Shown one piece after another: positions 34,525 through 43,620 of a DNA stretch of 64,000 nt. The position numbers and the translations under genes are program-made. Location of the stretch: the NCBI GenBank assembly GCA_963579025.1, contig CAUZFZ010000005.1, positions 71,644 through 135,643 on the forward strand, written 5' to 3'. Each line of letters opens with the position of its first letter. Position 1 is the stretch's first letter. This DNA comes from CAUZFZ01 sp963579025 (lineage in GTDB: Bacteria; Planctomycetota; Planctomycetia; Planctomycetales; Planctomycetaceae). The notes below the pieces were generated by a model. The model made no database searches. It saw only the letters and a list, made by a program, of their open reading frames with translations, and was not told where the DNA came from.

Positions 34525-35658
34525 ATGGAGTCCGGTTTGTCATCCCGTCCACGTAAGAAGTCCGTAAAGCGTCGAGACCTGCAGAAGACCGGGCCGCCCG
34601 AGCGACGGCGTCCGGCTGACGCAGTTCTGTTCGATGCGGCGAGTGAGATAAGTGGACCGCGAATATCAGTGGTCCCAGCCGGCGGCGGACATGCGGCTGC
34701 GGAAATCGCACGGACTCATCCAGACGCCCGCGTGAGCTGCACGTTCTTTGACGTGTTTCTCGCCGACTCGGCGCGGCGGCACAACGAGGGCATCGAGAAC
34801 CTTGAGTTCCTCTGCGAGCCTGACCTGCCCGACGAGCCGACGGACTCCGTCGTCCTTGCGATACCGGAAAAGAGCGAGAACGATCTTGCCCGCGATCTGC
34901 TGCAGCAGACGCGACTGCGGCTCACGGAAAATGGTCGACTGTTCGCGTCCACCGACAACCCGAAAGATCACTGGTTGCATGAGCAACTCAAAGGGATGTT
35001 CGAGAAGGTCACGAATCGAGCGTCGGAACACGGTCGGCTGTATATCGGCTCGCGGCCGAAGCCGTTGAAGAAGATCAAGTCGCTGGACTGCTGGTTTGCG
35101 ATGCGTGATGGCGAACATCTCATCGATCTGTATTCGCGTCCGGGAGTTTTCAGCCATCGTCGACTCGACCTGGGGGCTCGCGCGCTGATCGAATCGCTGA
35201 CCATTCCCGACGGCCCGCAGGCCGGTGAAGTTGTGCGCGACGGAATGCGCGTCGTCGATCTCGGGTGCGGTTCGGGAGCTGTCGGATTCGCCGCATCAAT
35301 GCGAGCCGACAACGTGCAGGTCCATGGTCTCGACGCCAACGCACGGGCATTGCACTGCACTCAAGTCGGTGCCGAGAAGAACGGGCTGACCGGTTTGACG
35401 ACGCAACTGGAAGCCGAGGGACGATGCGAACAGCCTGGTACGTTCGACCTCGTGCTTGCCAATCCACCCTACTATTCGAATTATCGGATTGGTGAGATTT
35501 TTCTACTGGCCACCCTGGCAGCACTTCGATCTGGCGGACGAACGCATTTTGTGACAAAACAGCCCGAGTGGTATGTCGACCGTTTTTCGGAGAGGTTCGT
35601 CGACGTCAGCGTCCGTGAGATTCGCGGCTATTTTGTGGTGAAGGGGACTCTGCCGTAG
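34525..35658 (+). CDS. RsmC/RlmG-like class I rRNA methyltransferase
   Basis: 377 residues. The N-terminal half is a degenerate methyltransferase-like domain and the C-terminal half (~190-377) is catalytic: VVDLGCGSGAVGFAAS (motif I), VHGLDANARAL (motif II), DLVLANPPYYS (motif IV with the N-P-P-Y of N-methyltransferases) and THFVTKQPEWYVDRF. The two-domain layout and NPPY fit RsmC/RlmG enzymes that make m2G in ribosomal RNA; the exact target base cannot be told. The N-terminus is Arg/Lys-rich (SSRPRKKSVKRRDLQKTG). It is divergent from the VWA gene. Confidence 0.75.
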   Translation: MESGLSSRPRKKSVKRRDLQKTGPPERRRPADAVLFDAASEISGPRISVVPAGGGHAAAEIARTHPDARVSCTFFDVFLADSARRHNEGIENLEFLCEPDLPDEPTDSVVLAIPEKSENDLARDLLQQTRLRLTENGRLFASTDNPKDHWLHEQLKGMFEKVTNRASEHGRLYIGSRPKPLKKIKSLDCWFAMRDGEHLIDLYSRPGVFSHRRLDLGARALIESLTIPDGPQAGEVVRDGMRVVDLGCGSGAVGFAASMRADNVQVHGLDANARALHCTQVGAEKNGLTGLTTQLEAEGRCEQPGTFDLVLANPPYYSNYRIGEIFLLATLAALRSGGRTHFVTKQPEWYVDRFSERFVDVSVREIRGYFVVKGTLP

Positions 35659-35763
35659 TCGCACTGAACCGCTGACTGGTCTCAACGTTGCCCGCGATTC
35701 GATTTCGCGCGGACGTACTGGACGCTGGAAGTGAGTGGAACATAACTCAGCGGAGGTGCCTGC

Positions 35764-36456
35764 ATGTCATATCTAATGCTCCTCGCCCTGCTCGGCGGCA
35801 GCCCGTCATTGCAACTGCATGGTGCGTCGTTCGAATCTCTCGATCATGCAGTGGCCGAAATTCAACCCACCATGCAGACCGGTACGCTGCTGGTCACTAA
35901 AGGCGACTGCCTGGCCGTTCGTGTTTACACACAAAGCCCTTACACGCACGTCGGAGCTGTCGTGATCCGGAACGGCCATCCGGTTGTGTATGACTCAGCA
36001 AATGGAACGGGCGTTCGATGTTTGTCGCTGGAGAAATATCTGCAATCGCAGAGTCCGAGTGAGATCCACATCTTCCATCCAAAGCAGCCGCTGAGTCAGA
36101 GCAGGGCAGGGCAGTTCGAGGCGTGGCTCGATAACCAGCTCGGCGAACCCTACGCCGTGAAACACTTCCTGTCCGGCGAACGAGGTGAGGGTCTCCACTG
36201 TGCTGAATATGTGACCGACGCCCTGATGGCCTGCCGCCTGATCAAAGCGCGGCAACCGGCCCGCGTCTCACCTGCAAGCCTTGTGGAAGGCGTCACGAAA
36301 CACGGGATCTACTCGACCCGTCAGACCGTCCGTGTCGAAGAACCACGACGAGCGGTCAACCCGGAATCCGGCTGGTGCGCGGGAGCCTGGGACGACACGA
36401 AAGCATGCACGTCTGATTGCTGGAAACAGACTCGCGGCTGGTTCCTGTGCCGTTGA
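35764..36456 (+). CDS. YiiX/YaeF-type permuted papain-like hydrolase
   Basis: 230 residues. Motifs of the permuted NlpC/P60 group occur in order: the His motif YTHVGAVVIRNGHPVVYDS (~60-80) and the later Cys motif GLHCAEYVTDAL (~140-150). A short hydrophobic N-terminus (YLMLLALLGGSPSLQLHG) may be a signal. Family members are predicted amidases or peptidases acting on peptidoglycan or lipid-like substrates. The C-terminal tail has five Cys and several Trp (GWCAGAWDDTKACTSDCWKQ). A palindrome separates it from the convergent redoxin gene. Confidence 0.7.
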   Translation: MSYLMLLALLGGSPSLQLHGASFESLDHAVAEIQPTMQTGTLLVTKGDCLAVRVYTQSPYTHVGAVVIRNGHPVVYDSANGTGVRCLSLEKYLQSQSPSEIHIFHPKQPLSQSRAGQFEAWLDNQLGEPYAVKHFLSGERGEGLHCAEYVTDALMACRLIKARQPARVSPASLVEGVTKHGIYSTRQTVRVEEPRRAVNPESGWCAGAWDDTKACTSDCWKQTRGWFLCR

Positions 36457-36463
36457 TGTCGAA

Positions 36464-36538
36464 ATACAAGCCCGAAGCGCGAGCGAGTGAACGCCGTGCG
36501 AAATTCCGGATTCACTCGCTTGCGCTTCGGGCTTGTAT
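36464..36538. repeat. inverted repeat between convergent genes
   Basis: ATACAAGCCCGAAGCGCGAG followed by CGAGTGAA pairs with TTCACTCGCTTGCGC, TTCGGGCTTGTAT around a ~20-nt centre. It is a long, near-perfect stem that can terminate both flanking genes. The sequence type (AAGCCCGAAGCGCAAGCGAG) is a known recurring planctomycete repeat as far as I recall. Confidence 0.8.
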
Positions 36539-36546
36539 GACTGCGG

Positions 36547-37899
36547 CTACTCCGGCTTCGTGCGCGAATCGCGGATCGTTCGAACGACGGCCGCATCCAG
36601 TTCGCTCAGGCCCTGATCCGCCTTGATGGAGTAAAAACCGACGTGATAGTGCGCGATCTTTCCATCAGCGCCGATCACAACCCACACCGGCAACTTTGCC
36701 CCGAGTGCGCGCGGGTCGCCGAATTTCTCAAGCGTTCCTCCGGCGTCCATCGCAATCGGATAGCTGAGATTCATAAAGTCGCGTAACTTGCGGACTGACC
36801 GCAGGGCCGCCCCCGTTTTCTTTGGATCTCCGAACCCGCTATTCACGGCGACTCCGAACACGTCGACGCCCAGACGGCCTCGGCGAGTCAGCAGGAAGTC
36901 CAGATAACCGACCTGACCATAGGGTTCCGTGATCGGGTCACCTTTGTAATCCCAGAAGTGAAGTACCGTCACTCGCCCCTTCTGCGACTTCAATGAAACG
37001 GTTTTCTTCTTCAATGTTGTCAGCGTGAAATCTGGAGACGGCTGGCCCACGAAGCGTTTCGCAAGGCTGGCAATGTCGTCCGTGCGGCGAGACTGCGAAC
37101 TGACGTCGCGGGAAATGGCGACGACAAGATTCTTCAGTGGCGTCTTGCTCGAAGCGGCAACCAGACCTGTCAGCGCCGCGGTGGTCGTCTCCAATTGTTC
37201 GCTGGAGAGTTCCGGTTTCGTTTCGCCGTCTTCGCGGTCCAATGCAGACTGCAGCGAAATCAATCCGTCCGCGACGGTCGCGGTCAGTGTGAGAGCATCA
37301 CCGTTCAGGTCTCGCGAACTGGCCAGCTCCATTCTCAACTGAAACTCGTCTCCCTGCCCCATGAAGACTCGTCGTTCAGCCGCCACCAGCAGGGCACTGT
37401 CTTTCGCTACGAAGAATGACTGTCGACGCCCGAAGTTGTCGGCCGCATCAATTTGCCAGCAATCGCGTTCGGCCACGTTCCGCTCGCGACTCACTTCGTA
37501 AGACAATTTGCCAGCCGTCCATTTCGCGTCGGGTGCGATCTTTTCGGAAAACTCGAAGAACGGAGCCGCCAGTTCGACCGGGTAGTTCGTGCCATCATGC
37601 ATGTGCAGGATGTGAGCTGGTCGGCCAGCGGATTTCTGGTCTTCGGCATTCAGCGTGATTTGGCCGAATCGCTCCGGCCACGCCCAGCCTCCACCACCCC
37701 GTTCACTGAGCTGATAGAAACACTGACGACCATCGCCATCCGGGCGGACAAGCACGTAGACGTCAAACTGTTTGACGGGTGTCGACGGACCACTGCGCGA
37801 CAGTTGCGTCAGAGTTCCGGAATACTGCAACTCAGTGGCAGCCCGGAGCGGCGACGAAATGGCGGCGAGGACAGCGATGACGCAAAGGCACTTTTGCAT
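36547..37899 (-). CDS. secreted redoxin/TlpA-like protein lacking the CxxC
   Basis: 450 residues with a signal peptide (CLCVIAVLAAISSPLRAA). A beta-rich N-terminal domain of ~250 residues is followed by a thioredoxin-fold domain from ~295: DFTLTTLKKKTVSLKSQKGR, then VTVLHFWDYKGDPITEPY, GVAVNSGFG and LPVWVVIGADGKIAHYHVG. The position normally holding CxxC reads DYKGDP, so it cannot do thiol-disulfide exchange by the usual route and may be structural or peroxidase-inactive. It is convergent with the YiiX-like gene. Confidence 0.7.
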   Translation of the reverse strand: MQKCLCVIAVLAAISSPLRAATELQYSGTLTQLSRSGPSTPVKQFDVYVLVRPDGDGRQCFYQLSERGGGGWAWPERFGQITLNAEDQKSAGRPAHILHMHDGTNYPVELAAPFFEFSEKIAPDAKWTAGKLSYEVSRERNVAERDCWQIDAADNFGRRQSFFVAKDSALLVAAERRVFMGQGDEFQLRMELASSRDLNGDALTLTATVADGLISLQSALDREDGETKPELSSEQLETTTAALTGLVAASSKTPLKNLVVAISRDVSSQSRRTDDIASLAKRFVGQPSPDFTLTTLKKKTVSLKSQKGRVTVLHFWDYKGDPITEPYGQVGYLDFLLTRRGRLGVDVFGVAVNSGFGDPKKTGAALRSVRKLRDFMNLSYPIAMDAGGTLEKFGDPRALGAKLPVWVVIGADGKIAHYHVGFYSIKADQGLSELDAAVVRTIRDSRTKPE

Positions 37900-38100
37900 G
37901 GCGGATCAGACTCATGTCTTGAGGGAGAGATTCGGTCAACGCAGGATCGGTGACCGGGGGGCTCTGCATCTTCACACAGTCCCGACTGGCGGGCAACCAG
38001 TATGGAATCGCACGAGGGAGAACGGTCGTTGACACCTATTCTGTCCACGCCTACTTTGACAGATAACAAGGCTCCAGAATCTCATGAGGCACTGACCGTC

Positions 38101-39279
38101 ATGTACCGCAACAGCGCAGTTGAGAATCGTCTGTCGACAAAAACGCCGGTCTTCGATGCAGCATTTCGCGACCGGCTGTCGCGCACTGGCTGTATCGCGA
38201 TTCTGGTGGCCGTGATGTGTTCATCGATGGCCCGGGCTCAGACCGCCGAGTCCGGACCACAACCGGTTGTCATTCAACGCACGATGATTCGGTTGACTCA
38301 GCCGGACGATTACCGGATTCCGACCGCGCTCGAGCCGGGAAGGCAGGTCACGCTGGTGGCCCCATTCGATGGCGTGATCCGCGCCCTTGCTGCCGTGCCG
38401 GGCAAACGATTCGATATTCAGGGAGAACTCGCCACATTCGATAGCCGTCGCATCTCGCTGCTGCTGGCCCGGGCCCAGGCCGGAAAACGTCTCGCCGAAA
38501 TCGAGCTGAGTCAGGCACGCGTCGCCAACGTGGCACAGCAGATCGAGCTGGCAGAAGCAAAGCTCGAACTGGCGAATGCCGACCTCAACCTGGCCGAGTT
38601 CGACCGGCAGTCCACATCGGTGCGTGCACCGTATGTCTCAACGGTTCTGGGCGTTCACGTCCAGGTCGGACAGACTGTCAGGGCAGGGGATCCGCTTGTG
38701 ACTGTGGGTGACACGCAGACGTTGACGTGCCGCGTCCCGGTCGACCGCAAAAGTGTCGAGAAAGGGCAGTCGATGCAGGTTACTGTCGAAGACGCGACGG
38801 CCAGCGGCGAAGTGATCGCTGTCCTGCCGCTGAGTGACGAACAACAGAAGTTTCGTGATCTGGCAGTTTCTGTCGCCATGGCCGAACTCGTTTTCGGGAA
38901 CCGCACCGGAACGCTGGAAGCCGGGCAATCCGTGTTTCCGAAACTCCTGCCTGAAGACCCGGTGGCCCGTGTGCCGCTGACGTCACTGAAAACGGGCCAA
39001 TCGGGGAATCGCATTGTGCAGGTCCTCAGGAATCACGTCGTCCGTCATGTTCCCGTACGTTTGCACGGTCAGATCGGAAAAGAGGACGTGTTTGTCAGCG
39101 GGCCATTTACCGAACACGACGAGGTCATTATTTCCGCGTCAGTCGAGCTGGCCGATTCGACGGCCGTTCAGCCCTCAACGCCGGAACGTTTCGGGGGTCA
39201 GGGCAACGCAACGTCGTCATCGCCGACCGGCACGGGATCGAAACCACCTCGTCGCAAGGTTGACGCCGCCGGGTTCTAG
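38101..39279 (+). CDS. periplasmic adaptor (HlyD/RND membrane-fusion family)
   Basis: 392 residues from the ATG at 38101; an upstream ATG at 38002 is also possible. A signal segment (CIAILVAVMCSSMARAQ) is followed by a lipoyl half (VAPFDGVIRALAAVPGKRFD), a coiled-coil hairpin (~125-180; LLLARAQAGKRLAEIELSQA, ELAEAKLELANADLNLAEFD), the second lipoyl half (VRAPYVSTVLGVHVQVGQTV) and a beta-barrel. This is the usual adaptor plan of tripartite efflux pumps. No cognate inner-membrane pump is next to it; a Ser/Thr kinase gene follows. Confidence 0.75.
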   Translation: MYRNSAVENRLSTKTPVFDAAFRDRLSRTGCIAILVAVMCSSMARAQTAESGPQPVVIQRTMIRLTQPDDYRIPTALEPGRQVTLVAPFDGVIRALAAVPGKRFDIQGELATFDSRRISLLLARAQAGKRLAEIELSQARVANVAQQIELAEAKLELANADLNLAEFDRQSTSVRAPYVSTVLGVHVQVGQTVRAGDPLVTVGDTQTLTCRVPVDRKSVEKGQSMQVTVEDATASGEVIAVLPLSDEQQKFRDLAVSVAMAELVFGNRTGTLEAGQSVFPKLLPEDPVARVPLTSLKTGQSGNRIVQVLRNHVVRHVPVRLHGQIGKEDVFVSGPFTEHDEVIISASVELADSTAVQPSTPERFGGQGNATSSSPTGTGSKPPRRKVDAAGF

Positions 39280-39414
39280 CGGGCAGCGATTCACGATATC
39301 CTGATGGTTCACGTGGTACGGCGGTGCGACGCATCGTCCCACGTGGGTACGTCATGACCGCGGGCCGATTGCGGGTGGGTCCGATCCTCAGACTGCTCAG
39401 CAGGGAACACTGCC

Positions 39415-41067
39415 TTGGCTGAAGAAAACGAAAACAGAAACAAAATTGACGATTACGTACTCGTGAGCGTGATCGCAACCGGCAAGTCCTCTCAGGTGTG
39501 GGAGGTCATGCACGAGCAGAGCGGCCATACGTTCGCCATGAAACTGCTGCTGCCCGAAGCGATGGCGAATCCGGCCGAGAAATCTCTGCTGAAGCTTGAA
39601 GCGAAACTCCTGAAAGAGTTCGAGCATCCCAATCTGATTCGGGGCCACGGCATCGTGATGCGAAAGACCGAGTGCTACGTACTGCTCGATCTATTCAAAA
39701 CTCCGAATCTGGGGCAGTGGATTCACAACGATCGGGCAAGCGTTGAAACGCTGTTGCGCAAACTCGTCGAAGGTGTCTGTATGGGCCTCGGCCACATGCA
39801 CGACAAGGGCTGGATCCACAAGGACATCAAGCCCGACAATATTCTCATCAATCGATCTGGTGAGGTACGCCTGATTGACTTCTCACTGGCCGTCAGGAAG
39901 GCAACCGTACTGTCAAAACTGATGTCGAGCAAGAAGGGCGTCATCCGTGGAACGCGGACCTATCTGGCTCCGGAAACGATCCGGAAACAGCCGTCAACTC
40001 CGGCCACCGATCTGTACAGTCTGGGATGCGTCCTTTATGAGTGCCTGACCGGGCACAATGTGTTTACGGGCGAGTCTCCACAGGACCTGCTGAAAAAACA
40101 CATCGCCGCAAAGCCTGTGTCGATCTCGATACACAACGACAGAGTCGCGCCGGAGATGGACCGGCTGGTAATGAAGCTGCTCTCGAAGAAACCCAAGGAT
40201 CGTTTTCAATCGTGTGAGGAACTGCTGAGCGAGTTTCGCAGTTCCCGCATCTTCCAGGGAGAAGCTCGTGGCGAAGGCGATCCGAATGCCGAACAGAACT
40301 CGGAACAAACGCCCTCCGCCAGTCAGTCGGCAAAACGTGAATCAGTTGCGGAAGAGGATGTCGTCAACCCGGATGAGCAGCGACTCGCCGACTTAATGGA
40401 AACGAAACGCGATAGTCGAGCGGACGATCAGATTCGCGACATCCTGGCCCGCAATCCCGCAATGCAGGCAACATTCGAGCGACTGAAACGGGAGCAGACG
40501 GAGAGGGACGAAGTGGTTCGGAAGGAGAGAGAGCGTCGCATTGCTTCGCTGAAGAAATCCGGCGAGCTCGGACCGGTCGATAAAGAGCCTGTAAAGAAGA
40601 AGAAAAAGAAGGTATCACAGCCTGCTCCCCAGCAGCCGGTGGCGCAGCCCATGCCGCCCGGATATGGTGTGCCAGCGCCGCAAATGCCCTATGGAGCTCA
40701 ACAACCGGGGATGCCCGTCGCGGGCCCTCCACCGGGTTACCCGCCACAGCAAATGCCACCGGGGGCGCCGTCCCCGTATCCCCCGGGGTATGGCCCGCCG
40801 GGAGCTATTCCCGCGCCACCTCCGGGGTATGGCCCACCAGGCGCCGTCCCGGGCCCACCTCCCGGCTATGGCCCTCCGGGAGCTGCCCCGCCACAAGCGA
40901 CTCCAGCGCCTCCGCCGGGATATGCCCAGCCCGGCGCTGTACCACCACCTCCGCCAGCAAAACCACAGCGACCGGCCACACCTCGACAGGCGCAGCAAAG
41001 CAAAAAGCCTCCGGCAGCAGACGCTGCCGATCTTCCCACCATGACCGAGTTGCCCGACTTCGAATAG
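39415..41067 (+). CDS. Ser/Thr protein kinase with proline-rich tail
   Basis: 550 residues with a TTG start at 39415. The kinase domain spans ~10-285: Lys in FAMKLLLPEA, catalytic loop HKDIKPDNILIN (HKD instead of HRD), metal loop DFSLA (DFS instead of DFG) and APETIRKQPSTPATDLYSLG. The Gly-rich loop is weak (IATGKSSQV). The Hanks-type core is otherwise complete, so activity is plausible. The C-terminus holds a Lys stretch (KKKKKK) and repeated PPGYGPPGA units, a low-complexity interaction tail. No TM helix is present, unlike PknB. Confidence 0.8.
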   Translation: MAEENENRNKIDDYVLVSVIATGKSSQVWEVMHEQSGHTFAMKLLLPEAMANPAEKSLLKLEAKLLKEFEHPNLIRGHGIVMRKTECYVLLDLFKTPNLGQWIHNDRASVETLLRKLVEGVCMGLGHMHDKGWIHKDIKPDNILINRSGEVRLIDFSLAVRKATVLSKLMSSKKGVIRGTRTYLAPETIRKQPSTPATDLYSLGCVLYECLTGHNVFTGESPQDLLKKHIAAKPVSISIHNDRVAPEMDRLVMKLLSKKPKDRFQSCEELLSEFRSSRIFQGEARGEGDPNAEQNSEQTPSASQSAKRESVAEEDVVNPDEQRLADLMETKRDSRADDQIRDILARNPAMQATFERLKREQTERDEVVRKERERRIASLKKSGELGPVDKEPVKKKKKKVSQPAPQQPVAQPMPPGYGVPAPQMPYGAQQPGMPVAGPPPGYPPQQMPPGAPSPYPPGYGPPGAIPAPPPGYGPPGAVPGPPPGYGPPGAAPPQATPAPPPGYAQPGAVPPPPPAKPQRPATPRQAQQSKKPPAADAADLPTMTELPDFE

Positions 41068-41218
41068 CAGTTGTCGGTTTAATTCGGCAGACTGGGCGGA
41101 CGACCAATTCCGCCAATGCTATCGACCACATCCCGGGACCACTCCGGGTTGTTCAGCACCGACTCTCGGTGACCAACTGACCCACCGCCGCCAATCTGGA
41201 TACATCGAGAGATACGAC

Positions 41219-42193
41219 ATGGCCACCAACCCTCCAATTCCGCCGCTTCCGTTCGAGAAGCCCATCTTCGAACTGGAAGCGCAACTCGTGAAACTCGAGT
41301 CCCAACCGAACCCGTCGGCAACGGCGAAGGACTCGATTCGGAATATGAGGGTCGAAATCACGAAGATGAAACGCGAAGTCTTCATGAATCTGGATCCGTG
41401 GGAAGTTGTCAAGGTCGCCCGGCACCAGGAACGCCCTCAAGTATTGGACTACCTCGAACTGCTCTTCGATGAGTTTGTGGAACTGCGAGGTGACCGCGCC
41501 TACCGCGACGATCGCGCAATCCTGACGGGCTTTGCAAAGATGGACGACGAGAAACTCCTCTTCGTCGGTCAGCATAAAGGCCGCAACATTAATGAACGTA
41601 CGGAACACAATTACGGAATGGCTCACCCCGAGGGCTATCGCAAGGCGCTTGTCAAAATGGAAATGGCCGCGAGGTTTGGCATTCCGATTGTCTGCTTCAT
41701 CGACACGTCGGGCGCCTACCCCGGTGTCGGCGCCGAAGAGCGCGGTCAGGCATGGCTGATCGCCGAAAACCTGCGCGGCATGTCGCAGCTCGATACGCCC
41801 ATCGTTTGTGTCGTGATTGGCGAAGGCGGCTCTGGCGGCGCTCTGGGAATCGGCATCGGCGATCACATCGCCATTCTCGAATTCTCGTACTACTCCGTCA
41901 TCAGCCCCGAGGGTTGCGCGGGCATTCTGTGGAAAGACGGCAAGCACAGCGACAAAGCCGCCCGCGCGCTGCGGTTCACATCCAAAGACCTGCTCGAACT
42001 CGGAGTCGTCGACGAGATCATTCCCGAACCACTTGGCGGCGCTCATCGCGACCATCGCAGGATGGCGGCCACGCTCAAGGGCTCACTGATCAGCGCGATC
42101 CGCTCACTCAAGTCGATCCCCCGCGACGAACTCGTCGACCGACGCTACACGAAATTCCGAGCGATGGGTGTCTTCGACACAGTCGAAGTTTAG
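41219..42193 (+). CDS. accA: acetyl-CoA carboxylase carboxyltransferase subunit alpha
   Basis: 324 residues, full length for AccA (usually ~315-325). Conserved blocks: FEKPIFELEAQLVKLE, LDWDPWEVVK-type start (LDPWEVVKVARHQERPQ), ELRGDRAYRDDRAILTGFAK, then FGIPIVCFIDTSGAYPGVGA, EERGQAWLIAENL and VVIGEGGSGGALGIGIGD. The enzyme transfers the carboxyl group from biotin-BCCP to acetyl-CoA, with AccD, in the first step of fatty acid synthesis. It is cytoplasmic. accD is not nearby. Confidence 0.97.
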   Translation: MATNPPIPPLPFEKPIFELEAQLVKLESQPNPSATAKDSIRNMRVEITKMKREVFMNLDPWEVVKVARHQERPQVLDYLELLFDEFVELRGDRAYRDDRAILTGFAKMDDEKLLFVGQHKGRNINERTEHNYGMAHPEGYRKALVKMEMAARFGIPIVCFIDTSGAYPGVGAEERGQAWLIAENLRGMSQLDTPIVCVVIGEGGSGGALGIGIGDHIAILEFSYYSVISPEGCAGILWKDGKHSDKAARALRFTSKDLLELGVVDEIIPEPLGGAHRDHRRMAATLKGSLISAIRSLKSIPRDELVDRRYTKFRAMGVFDTVEV

Positions 42194-42318
42194 CACCGCC
42201 GACCAATCATCAGGCAGACGCCGGACCAGTCGTCGCGAGTTGCTGTTGTTCGGCGTGACTGGCCAACTACTGACACCACAGCCAGTCAACGAAGCTGCCT
42301 GGAAGTCACCGATCCCCA

Positions 42319-42346
42319 ACGTCCGATAATGTCTGTTATGTTAAGT
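42319..42346 (+). other. candidate dif site (XerC/XerD chromosome dimer resolution)
   Basis: ACGTCCGATAA / TGTCTG / TTATGTTAAGT matches the E. coli plan GGTGCGCATAA / TGTATA / TTATGTTAAAT: the XerD arm differs at one position, the XerC arm shares the ATAA end and most of the core, and the 6-bp centre is kept. It lies in the 299-bp gene-free gap between accA and cvpA, and the GGGCAGGG motif changes strand around it. No other function is evident for this stretch. Confidence 0.8.
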
Positions 42347-42491
42347 TGTGGCCTAAGAAATCCCCGGGAAAACGAGGGCGATTCGAATACTCGGCCGATG
42401 TGGACCCGCAGGCAAACTCGCGAATCGGACGTTCCAGGAGCTCACGTTCCGCAACCAATTCTGACCTGACCGACAGAGCCCGATCGACCGG

Positions 42492-43043
42492 TCACAGCGT
42501 CAGCTCGAATGGCTCTGAACCGCGGATCGGAAACGTCGGACCCTTCAGCAGAGACTCGTCTTTGAAGGCCTGCTGTAATTCGGACACGACACGCACTGGC
42601 AATAGGTGAGCCACGCGGTCTACGACCACTTGTGTCGCATTTCCCGTCCAGGATTCGCGAATCGGTGCGCGTGACTGCGGCATCAGAATCACAAGCAGGC
42701 AGGTCAGTGCGAGCATCAGACCTCCACCCTTCACCAATCCGAGAATCGCACCCCAGTGGCGGTCGTACTCAACGAACTTCACCTTCTCCAGCCATGCTCG
42801 CAACTGCCGCGCTGCCAGAAACGTCACCAGCGACAGTGCCAGATAGACAATCCCCACAGCGGCCCAATGATGAAACGGCTGCTCAAGCGGAATGTGCGGT
42901 TCCAGCGCCGGAGTCAACTGCCCTGCAAAGACTGCACAGAGCACGATCGCGCCGATTACAGCAAGCTGCCACACGGCTCCGCGCGCAGCACCCCGCCAAG
43001 CGAAAAGACCGATCAACAGAACTGCAAAGGCGTCGTACCACAT
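42492..43043 (-). CDS. cvpA: CvpA-family membrane protein
   Basis: 183 residues with four TM helices: MWYDAFAVLLIGLFAWRGAA, WQLAVIGAIVLCAVFAGQ, HHWAAVGIVYLALSLVTF and GGGLMLALTCLLVILM. The order and the internal WGAILGLVKG segment fit CvpA (colicin V production protein family), an inner-membrane protein of envelope homeostasis. It is the last gene of the minus-strand cluster that starts with thiO. Confidence 0.75.
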   Translation of the reverse strand: MWYDAFAVLLIGLFAWRGAARGAVWQLAVIGAIVLCAVFAGQLTPALEPHIPLEQPFHHWAAVGIVYLALSLVTFLAARQLRAWLEKVKFVEYDRHWGAILGLVKGGGLMLALTCLLVILMPQSRAPIRESWTGNATQVVVDRVAHLLPVRVVSELQQAFKDESLLKGPTFPIRGSEPFELTL

Positions 43044-43121
43044 GACCGGAAGTTAGTGGCACGGACCAGCGCGAGTCCATGCCAATGGCCTGTTTGGGAA
43101 GTCGCACATTGGCCACCTGGT

Positions 43122-43571
43122 TCAGAACTGCTTCCGACTGTCCAGCAGCAATGTCACAGGGCCGTCGTTGACCAGCGCGACATTCATATGCGTCTGAAAC
43201 CGGCCGGTCTCGACCTTGATCCCCTGACCACGCAACTCGGCGACAAAGCAATCGTAAAGATGTTCGGCCGACTCCGGCCGGGCAGCCTCAATAAAACTCG
43301 GACGTCGCCCCTTGCGGCAATCGCCAAACAGAGTGAACTGACTCACGGCCAGAACGCTCCCCCCGACTTCACCCAGCGACAGATTCATCTTCCCAGCATC
43401 GTCTTCGAAGATCCGTAATCCGGCCACCTTCTGAGCAAGGACGGCTGCATCGTCGGCGCTGTCTTCGACGCCGACCCCCAGTAACACCAGGAATCCACAA
43501 CCAATCTGCCCGACAACGTCCTCTTCCACCGTGACGCTTGCCGAAGACACCCTTTGCACAACTGCTCGCAC
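43122..43571 (-). CDS. dtd: D-aminoacyl-tRNA deacylase
   Basis: 149 residues from a GTG at 43571 (MRAVVQRVSSASVTVEEDVV); the frame is open further upstream, but this start matches the family exactly. The catalytic motif SQFTLFGDCRKGRRPSF and the C-terminal Gly-cis-Pro motif MNVALVNDGPVTLLLDS are intact. The enzyme removes D-amino acids (and Gly) mischarged on tRNA in the cytoplasm. It starts 50 nt after the phosphoesterase gene. Confidence 0.95.
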   Translation of the reverse strand: MRAVVQRVSSASVTVEEDVVGQIGCGFLVLLGVGVEDSADDAAVLAQKVAGLRIFEDDAGKMNLSLGEVGGSVLAVSQFTLFGDCRKGRRPSFIEAARPESAEHLYDCFVAELRGQGIKVETGRFQTHMNVALVNDGPVTLLLDSRKQF

Positions 43572-43620
43572 TACCGAACTCCCGAATCGAGAACCGGACA
43601 CGACTTTCAGCCTGCATGAA

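Noticed and set aside
41153..42055. 300-residue minus-strand frame
   Set aside because: Antisense to accA, which is a certain gene.
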